Assembly (NCBI GenBank): GCA_016648135.1
Contig: JADDOH010023013.1
Location: 186,001-250,000, forward strand
DNA from: Agrypnia vestita
Lineage: Eukaryota > Arthropoda > Insecta > Trichoptera > Phryganeidae
DNA: 64,000 nucleotides
Reading direction: 5' to 3'
Numbering within the stretch: the stretch's first letter is position 1; each line of letters starts with the position of its first letter. Positions 1-12,522 of the stretch are shown here, piece by piece. Under the pieces are notes generated by a model. That model saw nothing but the letters and a program-made list of their open reading frames with translations, had not been told where the DNA came from and searched no databases. Both the position numbers and the translations under genes were made by a program.

Positions 1-99
1 GAGCCGTATCTGCGACAAAGTCTCTTTCAATATTAGGCGTACGAACTAATTGTTGATTTTCAAATTGAAAAAGTTCGTCTAAGATTTGATACATTACAT

Positions 100-306
100 T
101 AGAGCACGACCACAATAACTCGGCGTGCGGCGACTTTGGAACTAAAACCCGCCCCGCCCGCACCCGGCGGTAACCCCGAGCCCTGTCATTCAGTTCAATT
201 TCATGAGCTGTGACATCTCGATTACCAATATACTGAATTATTATGTCCAAAACATCCTAAACAGTCCGGGATGGTGCAATAACAATTGCTAATGAAATAT
301 TAAAGT
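100..306 (-). repeat. dispersed repeat, copy A (inverted copy near 34.3 kb)
   Basis: This stretch, read on the minus strand, matches 34296-34506 on the plus strand over about 200 bases with few differences. It includes the GC-rich core (GGTTACCGCCGGGTGCGGG and onward) and both AT-rich flanks. High identity over a GC-rich block inside AT-rich DNA means two copies of one mobile element. The family is not identified and no long reading frame is seen. It may be the 5' region of a retrotransposon. Confidence 0.8.
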
Positions 307-1440
307 TTTGCGAAGCTGAAAAGCAAATAATGGACCGATATTACCGTCTGACAGTTGTATGACAGATAGAACGGCCGCCATTATTGCTTGGTTTCTTTAG
401 TGCTGCCCGACCAAATTTCTGTTAAAGACTACGACACCGGTCACCGGACATTCTGTACATTAAGTATTGTGTAATAAATTTACATCCTGACAACTTCTGT
501 TAGGCGACGGGGACGCCCTCCCTCGCACGTCAAGTATAGTGGTGGCACTATACTCGTGGATGGGGACAGCGCCTCGTGGAATCCCGAGAAAATTTCCATT
601 GACGTTTCGCGGCTATTTTTCAATTTGGCCAAATCGGCCTTGCGGTAACTTTGCGTGCCCATTATAGAGCCCCGAGTAACTTTAAACTAAGTTGAAACTG
701 CGGATCAGCAGTCGGGATGAATAATGTCCGATGTCACAACCGGTACCACCTACCCCGAGTCTATAATAAAACTATAAATTACCCACACACGACTTCTGTT
801 ACTCCGTTGTGGCTCAAACGCAATATGAAGACTATAATCAAGTGATGATTAAATCGATGATTTCGAAAACCAGACAGGTTTCGAATCATTCGAGACCTAT
901 TTATACGATACTCGTTATTTCGTCTATACAGGCAAACCCCTTTCCCGTCCAAATATTGTTTTCTTACTTGCTTAAACAACACAGTCAAAATGTGACTTTA
1001 TTTTATGCATAAGTATTCGTACGCAGAAATAATGTTCTGTGAAATCATCACATCAATGTTCTGACTATTTTCCAACTAAAGTCATCGCTCAAACTTTAGG
1101 AACACTAAATTCATATTTTTAAATCCCGCGGATCACTTAGAAGATTTTTAGTGTTAAATTATTTAGAAAAAACTAACCCATAAAAACCAAGTTTTTATTA
1201 TACTCCCTTTCTTATTGAATCAGGTTTCGTGCCTACTGCACGCATCGGGGTCATTACTCAGTTGTATGAAAAAAACATTAAAATTTCAAAAAATCCAAAA
1301 TTATACTATAATTATTAATTTTTTATAAACGAAAATGTGTCAGATCATTTTCATCGTCGCCACGAGTCTGCATGCAAAGTTTCAGCTCGATTGGATCACG
1401 GAAAATATGGTAGTCAACGGGTAATGGTAGCCTAGCATGG
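307..1440. other. gene-free stretch, nothing recognised
   Basis: AT-rich sequence with only short chance reading frames on both strands. I see no splice-consistent exon, RNA gene or clear repeat structure. Confidence 0.5.
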
Positions 1441-1640
1441 CTAAATGCAATTTGCGACGATGAGTCAGAATATTCAGAAGAGGAAGCTTTATGTGCAATT
1501 TGTTTATCCACGGGAAAAAGTGGGGAGATGTGGTACCGATGCAGAAGTTGCGGAAACTAGGCCCATAAAGAATGTTCTGGCAGTGATAGTCCAGATATTT
1601 ATATTTGTGCTTTTTGTTTGGATCCGTAAAAATTTGGGTC
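1441..1640 (+). pseudogene. decayed zinc-finger tail of a transposase (pogo/Tigger-like)
   Basis: One plus-strand frame reads an acidic stretch (DDESEYSEEEA) followed by a paired Cys pattern: CAIC, then YRCRSCGN, an in-frame TAG, AHKEC and YICAFC. The order C-x2-C ... W-x2-C-x2-C ... A-H-x2-C ... C-x2-C is the PHD-like finger found at the C-terminus of many insect pogo-type transposases. TAG replaces the usual Trp and a further stop follows, so this is a relic. A domesticated zinc-finger exon is a less likely alternative. Confidence 0.5.
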
Positions 1641-2240
1641 CTTTACTTTTCTTTAATAATTTCATCTTTATTGATTTGTTTTGGTTACAAAGTTGATTTT
1701 TTTATATGTTTTACAAATAGTTCTACGTATTAATTAACTAAGATTTCATTTAAATTATTTTTAGTCAAATTTTCGGGAAAGAGTAAATATTATGGCTCCA
1801 ATTTCCCATACAAGATTTAAATGGGCTCTCATTACCCGCATGTGTCAGGTAATGGGAGCGACTGACTTTTTTTGTAAAATCGTTATTGTACCTTCATACA
1901 TGACTGTAATTTATTATAAATGTGATTAAAATTTAGTTGGATAATCAATGTAAGAGTTCTTAATTAAAAATTATAAGAAAGTTAACAAATGTGGTTTTTA
2001 TCACAAATTTCCCGTAGTAGGCTCCCATTACCCTGTTCTCCCCTACGTTATGCAAAATTAATGGCGACTTGTCGTTTAACCGTCTGGAATTTCGTCATCA
2101 TATCTGTAATATATTGTCCTTTGCAATCGCTATAAAACCAATGTGTAAAGGATAATAGTGATGGAAATAAATAATATTCGTGTGATAGTCCATTACCTTA
2201 TTAAGTTATGGAATCGCCCATTCAACGTAACGATTGATAA

Positions 2241-2475
2241 TATGTGGGTTATAAAAGCAAAGGCAGCAATATCCAAAAAATTATAAAAATGTTTTGAATG
2301 CAGTCGCCGAGAATTACTAATTTAAGATGTACTGAATTCCAAAATCATGTTTCCTGTAAATTTATAGGCTGTTTCAGATAAAATATAGAATTCAGTACAT
2401 TGTAAATTAGTAAACCTCGATGACTGCATTCATTTTTTTCTGGATAATGCTGCCTTTGCCTTTATATCCTACATA
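2241..2475. mobile_element. foldback MITE, about 235 bp
   Basis: The left arm (GGCAGCAATATCCA, then GAATGCAGTC, then TGTACTGAATTC) returns in reverse complement in the right arm (GAATTCAGTACA, GACTGCATTC, TGGATAATGCTGCC). The arms are roughly 90 bases around a short centre. There is no coding capacity. It is a non-autonomous DNA transposon type. Confidence 0.75.
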
Positions 2476-2489
2476 TAATGTCTAACTAA

Positions 2490-2800
2490 CTAACTAACTT
2501 ACCATCACGCCGTTTCCCCGTGGGGGTAGGCAGAGAGGATAGAGCGCCATACTCTTCTGTCCTGACATACAACTTCGTTTCGTCTACATTCATACATCTT
2601 CGCATGCAAGCTCGACGGTTGTTCAGGCTTCTAACAGGACCCATCTTCCAGTATCTGGTTAATCTGGTCATGCCACGTCTTCCGTGGTCGCCCTCTCTTT
2701 CTGGCGCCGTCAACACTTGCATCATATATCTTTCTTACCATTCTTTCCTCATTCATTCGCTCAACATGCCCAAACCACCTCAGCGACCCTATTTTTATTC
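2490..2800 (-). mobile_element. non-LTR retrotransposon, 3' coding fragment and tail
   Basis: The minus strand reads RWFGHVERMNEERMVRKI, then DGARKRGRPRKTWHDQI and ILEDGSC. This is the C-terminal region that follows the reverse transcriptase in many insect non-LTR elements (GHVxRM ... RGRPxxxW). The reading frame then breaks. The 3' tail (GGTAGGCAGAGAGGATAGA on plus) recurs at 19080 and 53730, so this family has at least three pieces in the window. Confidence 0.75.
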
Positions 2801-4489
2801 TATTCATATAATGTCGCTAAATAAAATACAACTTGTGACATAATTTGTCCAAGCCAGGTTTGCTATTAGCGGTCCATTACGTACTACTGCCTGTATAATT
2901 GAATATATTTCACATTCTTTTGTTTATTTCCACATCTCGTTAAAATATTTTTTGTCGAATTCAGTTTTATATTCGCCAAACTAACGAGCAAAGCAAATTG
3001 AGGTGCCTGCTTCCGGAATAGAAATGTCTCGTCAGAGAACTACACAAACGACATACAAACGTACACAACTTTAATACCAATAATATAATCTATCGACTTT
3101 TGTAATCCTCTCCGTAATTTTTAATCGCACCCCCCCCCCCCACCCCCTGGTCACCCAAGCCTAAAAAGCCCCAAGAAAATATTAGCACATTCCTTCTAAT
3201 TGGACTTTTTTAAGCATAAATAAAACATTACATTCCTCCATAAAACATTACATTTGTGTCAAGTCACCTGTAAATAGGTAGGTACTCCGTTCTTGTCAAC
3301 TCAAATGTTCGTGTTGGCGGTACAAAAGTACCTACCCCGAATGCTATCCCGCGCTGTAGACTGCGGTGGTGTGGAGCGCTCCATATCCCAACCGGGGATA
3401 AAAAAATATAGGATAGAAGAAATCACAGCAAAGCCGGCCGCCTGTGACGTCAGAGGCCTACCATCGGCGGTATGCTCAGTCCCAGTGAATAATTTCGATA
3501 TTATTTAGGTTGTTATTGGGTGCTTACGTTACGCCTTTGGAGTACCTACTTATATAATATATACCTACTTAAATATGCGATAAAAGTGACAAATTTGATA
3601 ATAATAAAATAATTATAATGAGTTTTTGTCCAGTGTAACCAAGTTGCAAGACCCGGTCTTGCGTGTATAAAAATATATGCATAAAATACGTAAAAAATAA
3701 TACATGTGAAGCAGAAGATATGGAAAAAGAAAAGAATGAAGACGACAAGTTACATTATATTAAAGCCAATCCTCCTAACCTAACCCAACGTTACAAAATA
3801 AATAAATCATTTTTACCTAGGTAGGTAGGCAGAAATTTATGGTATGTAGGTACTTTGCTGTAGTCTATCCTGATGATTATATGATTTTATTTAATTTCAA
3901 CATTTAACTATACAGTTGAAAGTATATATCGCTTCTACTATTTCAAATTGGCACCGAAAACCTGCTATTACAGGATGTGATCACAAAACAGTTGAGAGAT
4001 GGTTTTAGAGAAAGAAAAACATTGAAAGTGATGGACACATTTACTTTCGAGTAGAAGTCATTTCCAGTACCACCGAGATCCGGCTTATTCTGAGGTTACC
4101 CGGTGCGTAGGTACTACAAACCCATCCGTAGTAGCTACATTTTCAGTCTAGGACTTTTCTTACCTAACCTAACCTAACTTTTCAAGTCTCGTGCCAAAAC
4201 AGCTCCTCGCCAAACGACAGCGCCAAAATTGTACACTCCCCGTATTATATGCACGGCTAAAACAGACTCAAGGATTTTTTTAGTTCGATTCCATATAGGT
4301 ATGGTGTACATTATAATATAAAATCATTTCACTAAAAAAATACTTTTTAAGCAGACCTTATTTTTTAGAAAATCTTTTCCAAATTGACTTGTATCCGTCA
4401 CACAGTACACGATAATTTATCAAATGATAATCGATACATAAAGTATCAACAAAAAAATCAGAAATGTTACAAATACGCGCTCGCAAATG
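2801..4489. other. gene-free stretch with many GTAGGTAC-like words
   Basis: AT-rich sequence with a C-rich run near 3130-3150 and repeated GTAGGTA/TACCTAC words, including CCTAACCTAACC runs near 3780 and 4165. Such words are scattered through lepidopteran and aphid genomes. No exon with supporting splice sites could be established. Confidence 0.4.
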
Positions 4490-4770
4490 TCGCAGATTTC
4501 CACTGGGAGATGAAAACCGGCGGCCGCCGCCACCCGCGCAGGCCTCCGAGCGTCCGTCGCGTCTGGGCTCGCCGAGAGAGGGGAGAAGCGTGGTGTTGCC
4601 AGACGAAAATACGGGGGTGCCAGACGCGAGACCCCCCGCCTACCCACCGGGAAACTCCATTGATAAGCGGGCCTACCCCCCGAGTGGGAGCGCGAGCCCC
4701 CCCGCCCGACACTTCGCCCCGACGTCGAATCGCTCATTGTGTCCGGGGCAGGAGCGCCGGTCGACGATTT
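4490..4770. promoter_or_regulatory. isolated GC-rich, CpG-rich island
   Basis: About 280 bases of sharply higher GC and CpG content stand in otherwise AT-rich DNA. Several frames are open on both strands, which is expected from base composition and does not prove coding. One plus-strand frame is Pro/Arg-rich (RRPPPPAQASERPSRLG) and follows a possible acceptor (AAATGTCGCAG), but I found no convincing donor before its stop at 4796. It could be a promoter of the downstream plus-strand gene, a coding exon of that gene, or a GC-rich transposon remnant. I cannot choose among these. Confidence 0.35.
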
Positions 4771-6219
4771 TTTATTTCATTTTATTTGACGGCTAGTCTT
4801 TTGGATAACTTTTTAAGGGCAAAACGCTGGGACAGGGTAATAAATGGTTCGGACGTTTCGGGGGCATATTTTCGCGCTGTGATTAATCACGTCGTAATTT
4901 ATAATGTTTGTCGACCTTTTAGGTAACATTTGCCAAGGGTGAATTTTAAACGACCAAAACATACGAAAGAAAAGTAACTTTTCTTAATACCTAAGTGATT
5001 ATTATATGTTCATAAAAGACAGAAATATGTTTGTTACTATTTTATGTATTTACAATTAAAATCGAAAGATATATTTAATATCAGGTATAGGTATTGAGTT
5101 TTAACTTTTTATTCTCGGAGTAATTGTCATTATCCCTGAAATACTTAGAAATGCTCAGAATATTTAATGAAGAATATGTTTGGAAAATGAAAGTTGAGTT
5201 AAAAATCTAAAATTGAGATTGTAGGTAGGTACCAACAAACTTAGATCATGTGCCTACGTGTACTAGATTATATTAGTTCAATACCTTAGGGTTGTTGATT
5301 TGTTTCTTTAACTTCCAATTTTGATCTGAAGTTTATTTAATTTTTCTCAATATTGAATCATTTTAACTATTAAGTTGTATTTGAAGTAGGTACCTGCAGT
5401 GATGTGGTGATTAAATTCTATCAACCGGATCGCACCTTGGTAAACACCAACCCCCAATGTTTATATATTATACAAAATTATTTATTTACATTACGCACAT
5501 AGTTTATACATTACAAAAATTCATTCTAAATAGTGTTTTGATTGGATGATTGGAAACTTTAACCGTGACGGGTCTTATTTATTTGTCTTTCATCTGCTGT
5601 GCGATGCTGTGGTGGTCACTTCTGAGCCACGATTTAACGCGTGGTGTGGAATCCCATCAAGTCAGTGGCAAATCTGTCAAATTAATGGTCATTAATTCTC
5701 ATAAATGTGGAATACTTCAATTTTCCACGTATTCATCATAATATTCATCAAACAGTATTCATCCTCGTTCCCCCTCTGCAAAGCTTATTGCAATAATAAT
5801 ATTTTTATCTTTTCTGACCGTTTCAGGAAGTTCATCGCGATCATCTCTTAAAATATTATAGATGTAATCTCAGAAATCATTTACATTTATTTTGAATTTA
5901 ATAATTTCACTTAGAATCCTAATTACCTTCGCCTGCTCTCCCGGATTGACAATATCATCTAATTTCCAGGTATTATTCTGTTCAAAAGTATTAATTAGAT
6001 TGTAAATTTTCTTATTAACACCACATATATTTCAACACGCCTTTAACAAACCCATAACGAATATTTTTTTAATCTTTATTTTAAGAACTAGCCCTCCGAA
6101 CTAAAATTATTTTAGCAACCCATAGCATAGAGCCCGTAGCAGCACACCACTGGGTACCTACCCGATTAACTACATACAGAACCTTTTGTTTTGTTAATTG
6201 TTTGCTTTTACTTATTCAT

Positions 6220-6400
6220 TTTATATGATCTAATATATATTCTATATATAATATATGTATATATGGATATATTATATATTCGATATATATATATATATCA
6301 TATATATCTAGATCTATCTCTCATTTGTATGTATACTATCTATCTCTATCTCTAGATATCTCTATCTATTTATATATATGTGTGTGTGATTGTATATATG
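6220..6400. repeat. TA / TATC / TCTA microsatellite
   Basis: A run of TATATA and ATCTATCTCTAT words about 170 bases long directly precedes the foldback element at 6409. Confidence 0.9.
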
Positions 6401-6408
6401 TACATACA

Positions 6409-6891
6409 CAGGGCGTCTCATACCTATTTTTCCGGTCCTGATAATGAGTCGAAAATGTTCAAGCAACCATGACATAATATCATAGTTATGGAGATATGCA
6501 AAATCAAAGTTTGCATTTTTTTATATTTCTGACTTATTTTTTGCAAAAAGTTGAACTATCATTACAGTAACTTATATCGATTATTAAAAAGTGATTCGCT
6601 TAAGTCCAACTCAAGTAAAATGATAAAAACCTTGTTAATAATTTTTATTTTAAATTTTTGCACTTGTATTAAAGCGAAAGAATTTTTCACAATCGATATA
6701 AATTATTGTAATGTTAGTTTAACTTTTTGCAAAAAACAAGTCCGATATTTTGATAAAAAATGCAAACTTTGATATTTCATATCTTCATAACTATTGATAT
6801 TAGGTCATGGTTGCTTGAACATTTTCGACTAATTATCAACGCAGGAATCCACCCGTAAAGATTTTGCTACTAGCCATGAGACAGCCTTGTG
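6409..6891. mobile_element. long foldback element, family F1, copy 1
   Basis: The ends match in inverted orientation (CAGGGCGTCTCATA against TAGCCATGAGACAGCC). The inner arms match over most of the length: CGAAAATGTTCAAGCAACCA returns as its reverse complement near 6805. The same layout appears at 41109-41616 and, more diverged, at 23188-23712. No transposase is encoded. It is a non-autonomous foldback or MITE type of about 0.5 kb. Confidence 0.8.
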
Positions 6892-8364
6892 TATTATTTA
6901 TTATAACCAATTTCGTTCATTTACTCACGCAACGTTCAGAAATAAAATTGAAAACAATGTTGTAAAAACGCGTAAAGAAACTTCATATTTTTTTTAAATA
7001 CAAGCTTTTTACGTAAGCTCAGAATATTATTAGAAGCACATTCCACAGATTTATATTAAACCGCTTTAGGCGCGGCAGTCGTCTGCTTTACCGACGCTCG
7101 CGGGTCACGTGACATCTCGCTGTCCGATCACTACTGTCAAAACGGTACTTCAGGGAGTCGGACATAACCTTTGCGATGGAAAAACACAATTTAATTCGCA
7201 AAAGCAACGACTGTTGCTGCAGATTCATCAAGTATCCGAAGAAACGCGTCCTGGCGTGATACACAGCTAGTTTTCACAATTTCGAACGACAGAAAAACCG
7301 ACAAGTTTCCCAACATCGACGATGATGTACGTTAACCTAATTATTTATTTCAAACTATGTCACAATCGATTATTATACTTGTTATGCTATATTTTATTGC
7401 TTGCATTTTGTTAGTCAACTTCTTTATCCATTATAATTCAAACTATTTAGAAATGTTTTCAAAAGTGACGTTCAAAGTTACACGCATTCGCGCACTTTCC
7501 ACATTCTCGACTTATTGTTCAAAGTTGGCTGGTAGCTTTTGTGAGTGTAATTTTAGAAATTATTTTGTTTCCTTCTTTGTATTTGTATCCTAAAAAACGT
7601 GTTTAAACTAACATGTCGACTTTTTTTTGTACTTATCAAAAGGTTTTGTATTGAAAACATTTCTTAAATTGGTTAGAAGGTTAGGTTAAGGTGTATTTTA
7701 AATCATTTTTATAATTATTATTTTACATTAGAGCCACTTAATTTCCTGATTTCTTAATATAAATGCTATGTGTTACTGATGTAGATCATGATCTTACATA
7801 TACACACGCAAACTAGGTTATCATATAAGAAATGGTGATACATTAACGAGAATCGTCTTGCCTTTTTTGAACGGCGCAAACTTAAACTATTAACTCTCTT
7901 TGTTTATCTGACATAAATTTGCAAAAGAAACCCGGAGTTCTTTAGAGTTAGTCAACATCCTAATAATGTTGGTTATTTTTCTTCCGTCACAAGAATGTGT
8001 CATACATATAACTGGGATAGTGGGCTGAGTTTTAAATAAGCAATGTGTTGTTTTTTTTTTATGTATTTTGTACTCAGTATTCTGCATCAATAAAAATAAA
8101 ATTAGTTTGTTTGATGAAATCAGCATAAGTTAGGTATATGTCTCAAAAAACAAATACAAAATGTGAGAACAATAGAAATCTATTTGAATCATCATTACTC
8201 GTAAGTTGTTTGATCCTGGCAGTGGCCATAGGACTTAATGGAGATATTACGGGCTGAAAGGTGTAGAGAATGCCCGTTCTTGTACTTTATTTTAATTTGA
8301 CGACTTGAAGGATGATTTCTTTTAACTGTAAATAATAATTTTAAATGTTTTCTGTTCATTTCAG
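6892..8364. other. stretch without a recognised gene
   Basis: AT-rich, with a small GC-richer patch at 7040-7330. A 27-codon frame at 7176-7259 has no supporting feature. This could be an intron or upstream region of the plus-strand gene whose exons begin at 8365. Confidence 0.35.
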
Positions 8365-11300
8365 ATGCTCTCAGTACAGTCGCCGGGGTGCGCTGGCATG
8401 GAGAGGCTGGGTGGGGGGGGCGGGGGAGCCGCGGGCGGAGGGGGAGCTCGCTCCCGGGGAGACCTCGATGACCTGTGAGTATTCAATGATGCCCATTCAC
8501 AGTTATAATATTTATATATATATATATAGTGCTGCATTAGTATTTGTGATTCATAAATCATAAACAATTTGTTACATTACATTACAGTATTGTCTCTGCA
8601 TTTTGTCACCTGCGAACAATCTCTTACTTTTACATTGCAGAACACAAAGTTGTTTTACCAGTACACCTAATACGAAAAGAAATATATGCAACTATTTAGG
8701 TTAGCATATGTTATGCACATTTTTTGAAAAATCATTTTTGTCCGAGATTTACACCCTTTCTGGCCAGCTAAATATACTTTTACATGTCATACGCAGTGCA
8801 CTTCAATCGTAATGACGTTTTCTGCCGTGCTTCTGAAATCTACGTCAAAAAGTGGAAAGTGAGACAACATAATCTAGCGGTCTTCCTGAAATGTCTAAAG
8901 GTTTATTGCATTTTGGGACAATCTTAAAAAATTGCACGCCAGTGCAGGTTTCTTTTAGCTTTTCTGAAATTTATATATTGTAATATTTGGTAAATGATAT
9001 GAATGTCCTGGTGATTTTGAGTCTTGCTACTGCTAAGTAACTGAGGCTCTGGGATATTTTATGTTGTTGGAAATGAATACAAAATCACGAAAATAAGTAA
9101 TTTTTCTGGATATTCCTTTATTTCATTACTAGCTGTGCCCACGCGGCTTCACACGCGTAGATTTTTAGTACACTGTTTGGATCATCATAGAACTTTCGCG
9201 AACCTTCTAGAACATTCTCCTTTCAGAGAAATTCATCAAACCTTTGACTGACACTGACACACTCCGCCACACAGCTTAGAACCTTATAGAACTTTCGGGA
9301 ATTTTCTAGAACCTCCTTCCAGAACTTTCTAGAGAAGGTTTTTCCGGAATCTTCTAACTCGCCGACACAGTCGGCGCTCCTATTTTGAAACAATCTGAAG
9401 CATTTGCGGCCTTTCCATAACAAAACAATGTGCTAGAAAGCACATTTTCGTTACCCACTCCCACCCACGCACAGCCACCCTCCAAACTCGCATATTTTTG
9501 ATGTGACACCAAAGGCTATCCACTACCATAACCACCGGCGGGTAGGGAAACACGGGTTTCTTTTCATATATATATATATATAGATTACCTATGACAAAAA
9601 TTGATTCTTAAGATAATGATTACAGGGATAATTTATTTTCATCTACCCGTAAACACACTAGTTCTCTCCTGGCGGCCAGCACTGCCACAAACACCCCACT
9701 GTTTTTTCAATGACAAATATCATATAGTGCATTTACACTCATCCAAAAATATATCTGGTCAATATTATTCACCAAAATAAGAATTTTTCAAAAAATATTA
9801 TTGCACGTCTCATCTTATTCAGGTATTTTACGATTATGTGTATACGTCTAAATTCCATTTGGTTTATTTTTTGTATATATTTTTTCATATTTACTTTTAA
9901 TTAACATGATATAAAGTTTCTCAAAGGCGTTGTAGGATTCTAGGAATTATGATAAAAAATCAAAAATTTATTTAAAATATATTACATCATAGTTTCATCA
10001 CTGAAGCAGTTCATGTTATGAAATGCCTGAAAACATAGTTCTGAACCACGCTGTAAAAGTGCTACGCAGTTTGACATAACTTGAAATGAAAATGCTAAAT
10101 ATGTATTCTTGCAATTTGTATGAAAATATACACTGCTCTACTTATCATCTACTCTACACAGTAGACCATCTCAATTCAAGAAATTTGCAGGAAGTGCGCA
10201 CAAATTATCTTAGAAAAATATTACACTCGAAAGTCTGTTCTGCACAAACATAATAATATAACTTACCCAAAATTCATATAGGTACGACACGACGTACAAA
10301 TTGGAAAAAATATAATATTTACATGTAAATATAATAATAACAAATAAAATTTTAAAAAATAACATGCAAAAATTTCAGTGTGAACGAACTTTATGCTCAT
10401 AAATGAATTGAATGCAATAAACATATAAAAATGATACAAATATACGACGTATTGTTTAGTACCAACCCTCATGCTATACAGCACACAGTGAATGTTCGCG
10501 GGAACGTCTGTAGGCATTTTCAGCGCTGGACGTATTCAGCTGTCTCTGTTTCCCCACATTAGCGGAGATTATTATTAAAAGTAACCATATATGAGAAATT
10601 GATCTGGTTTGAAATTGATTTGAGTAAATTATTCCAAACCTCTTTTAAGGATAACAAAACACTCTCAAAAAAGATATAATTCACATCAAGTGCGATATTA
10701 ATAATGACACCTCCGTTATAAGTTTTGTGTTGCGCTTTCCAGGAGTCACCTGCCGAGCATGGCGTCCCTCCAACAGGTGTCCCGAGAGGTGAACCGCTTG
10801 ATGGAGCTGCAGGCGCGGGCACGGGGGGCCCAGCAGTCCGAGCAGCTCAACTGCCCGCACCGCATCCAGCTACCGGATGGGGAAGGTGGCCCCGACCGCC
10901 ATCTCCGACTGAGGGTCGCATACCAGGTATAGCATGCTACGTAAATGTTTTAATATCCTAGGTTTGTTCTCGAATTAATATACATATTAAATATAATTAT
11001 AATTTATTTTTAAAAAACATTAAATAAATTTAGAAAGCACTTTAACCAACAATAAGGTAATTTCATGTTCACTGTTCGTCTTTGTATTTACTCGTGTTTG
11101 CATGGTTTTTATATAGATTTTGCCGTTTTGTAACCTATTTTAATAAAATAACTATCTAAGAACCCATTTAAAATAATGGAGGACGGATTTTCACAAGGAA
11201 AATACAATAACTAACTGAAAATTGATGCCTTAATGTTGGATTCATTTTTCAGTAATGAATTTCTACATTTGAATACCATACAATTTTTTTTTTTTTAAAT

Positions 11301-12337
11301 AGAGATGCGAACATGGAAAACGTATCACATCAATATTCATACTATTTTCATATTAAGCTAAATGCTCGTGCTATGAAAATAGAACTTATTTGCTAGTCTG
11401 GAGTGAGGTTCGAACCCGCGACCTTTGGATCACGAGGCGACGTGTCCTAACCACAAGACCAACAAGCTACTCTTTTTCTACAAAACTTTTCCCTGACATT
11501 GTGGACGCACTATACAAAAAGCTAGCTTATTTTGTAAAAAAACGAATGAATATCTCAATACGCAAATGTGCTGTTACATATTAAACGTCAGATTGACATA
11601 AAAATTGATGCCTAATGCCACTTGTGAAAATAAGCATTTTGGCGAGAGTTTAAAATCGTGATTTTCGAAATCGTTTTTTAATGTTAATATACATATTAAA
11701 AGAAAATCTTTTTCATAAACGTATTTTCTAAACCAGTTAAGATTTTTCTATTTAAAAAAAAAATGTGAAATTACCATATTGTGAAGCTATACGCAGAAAA
11801 ATAATTAAATAATCACACTTTCATTCTGTCAGGTCTTTTTTGATAATGAGACTTTGTTTATTAAGAGACCACACCCCACATTCCATGTTTTCCATGGAAC
11901 GGAATTGACATTGTTAAAATATCCACTATATCAAATAAACTCATTTCTTTACTGCTCTGGTTGTTTCAGAGTTGGAAACTGGGAGATTTGTGTAAAATTA
12001 GTGACATATCAGGATTGTAGAACTGTGATATTTGTTACAGCACTCGGAATTGACGCGGTCTGCGGTGCAGCCCCCGCCCAACAAGTCGGTGCTGGATGTG
12101 CCCGAGTGGGCACCCCCGGGCCCTCGGGTCAAGCCCCCCTCACCGCACAAAAAGGACGGCTTCGTACAGAAGGCTGTCAAGTACCTGGTGAAAATGGGCG
12201 GCGGGCGGGGCGCGGAGACAGGCCTGGGCTCCGCCCCCGAGGAGGGTCCCCGGCGCCCCCCGCCTTGCGTCATGGTGCCCCTGCGCCCGCCGCCTGCGCC
12301 CGCGCCCTCGCCCGCCCCGCACGCGCCCCCCAGTTGA
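8365..12337 (+). CDS. C-terminal three exons of an unrecognised gene
   Basis: Three GC-rich exons with matching phases are seen: 8365-8474 (acceptor TTCATTTCAG, donor GTGAGT), 10743-10926 (acceptor CTTTCCAG, donor GTATAG) and 12041-12337 (acceptor TGTTACAG, ending in TGA). Together they give 196 codons with no internal stop. The first exon is Gly-rich and ends SRGDLDD. The second holds a possible short amphipathic helix (SLQQVSREVNRLMELQ). The third has a basic patch (VKPPSPHKKDGFVQKAVKYL) and a Pro/Ala-rich tail. The ATG at 8365 follows an acceptor directly, so it is probably internal and upstream exons are missing. Coding is supported by phase and base composition. The family is unknown. 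Low-complexity ends suggest the tail of a larger cytosolic or membrane protein. An AATAAA lies at 12517. Confidence 0.6.
9130..9585. mobile_element. retroelement-like repeat with (TA)n tail
   Basis: It begins CTAGCTGTGCCCACGCGGC, a start shared by many dispersed arthropod elements. It contains repeated AGAACTTTC/TTCTAGAAC words and ends in a (TA)n tail at 9568-9585. It lies in the intron of the gene above and has no intact reading frame. Confidence 0.5.
11300..11480 (-). mobile_element. tRNA-derived SINE, copy 1
   Basis: Read on minus, the head has an A-box-like TAGCTTGTTGGTC and a perfect B-box GGTTCGAACC, followed by a body whose words recur at 18105-18300. The acceptor stem is not conserved as in a working tRNA. 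It lies in an intron of the plus-strand gene. Confidence 0.7.
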
Positions 12338-12516
12338 AATGGACAGAGTGGTGTGCTTGTGTCTGGCGGGATCACATTCCATGTGCCACGTGCGGGAGTA
12401 GGAGTAGGACCGGGAGCGCCCCCGCGTCCTAGTTACACGTTTCAACTAGTCGTTTTATTATTGGATACGAGTTATTTATAAATATTGTTTTATTAAAATT
12501 TACCAATTATAAAGGT

Positions 12517-12522
12517 AATAAA
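12517..12522 (+). terminator. candidate polyadenylation signal (AATAAA)
   Basis: This is the first AATAAA after the stop codon at 12337, 180 bases downstream. Other AATAAA words follow, so the true 3' end may be further on. Confidence 0.4.

Noticed and set aside
3770..4175. CCTAACCTAACC runs as interstitial telomere repeats
   Set aside because: Only two to three imperfect units per site, too few to call telomeric sequence.
4384..4926. Long overlapping open frames on both strands of the GC-rich island
   Set aside because: Open frames on both strands follow from high GC. No splice-consistent exon or family motif was found, so no CDS is called.
7176..7259. 27-codon frame (starts MEKHNLIRKSNDCCC) after a GC-richer patch
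   Set aside because: No donor site, homologue or conserved feature. It is too short to support as a gene or first exon.
7890..8126. 78-codon minus-strand frame
   Set aside because: AT-rich, no recognisable motif, and no splice context.
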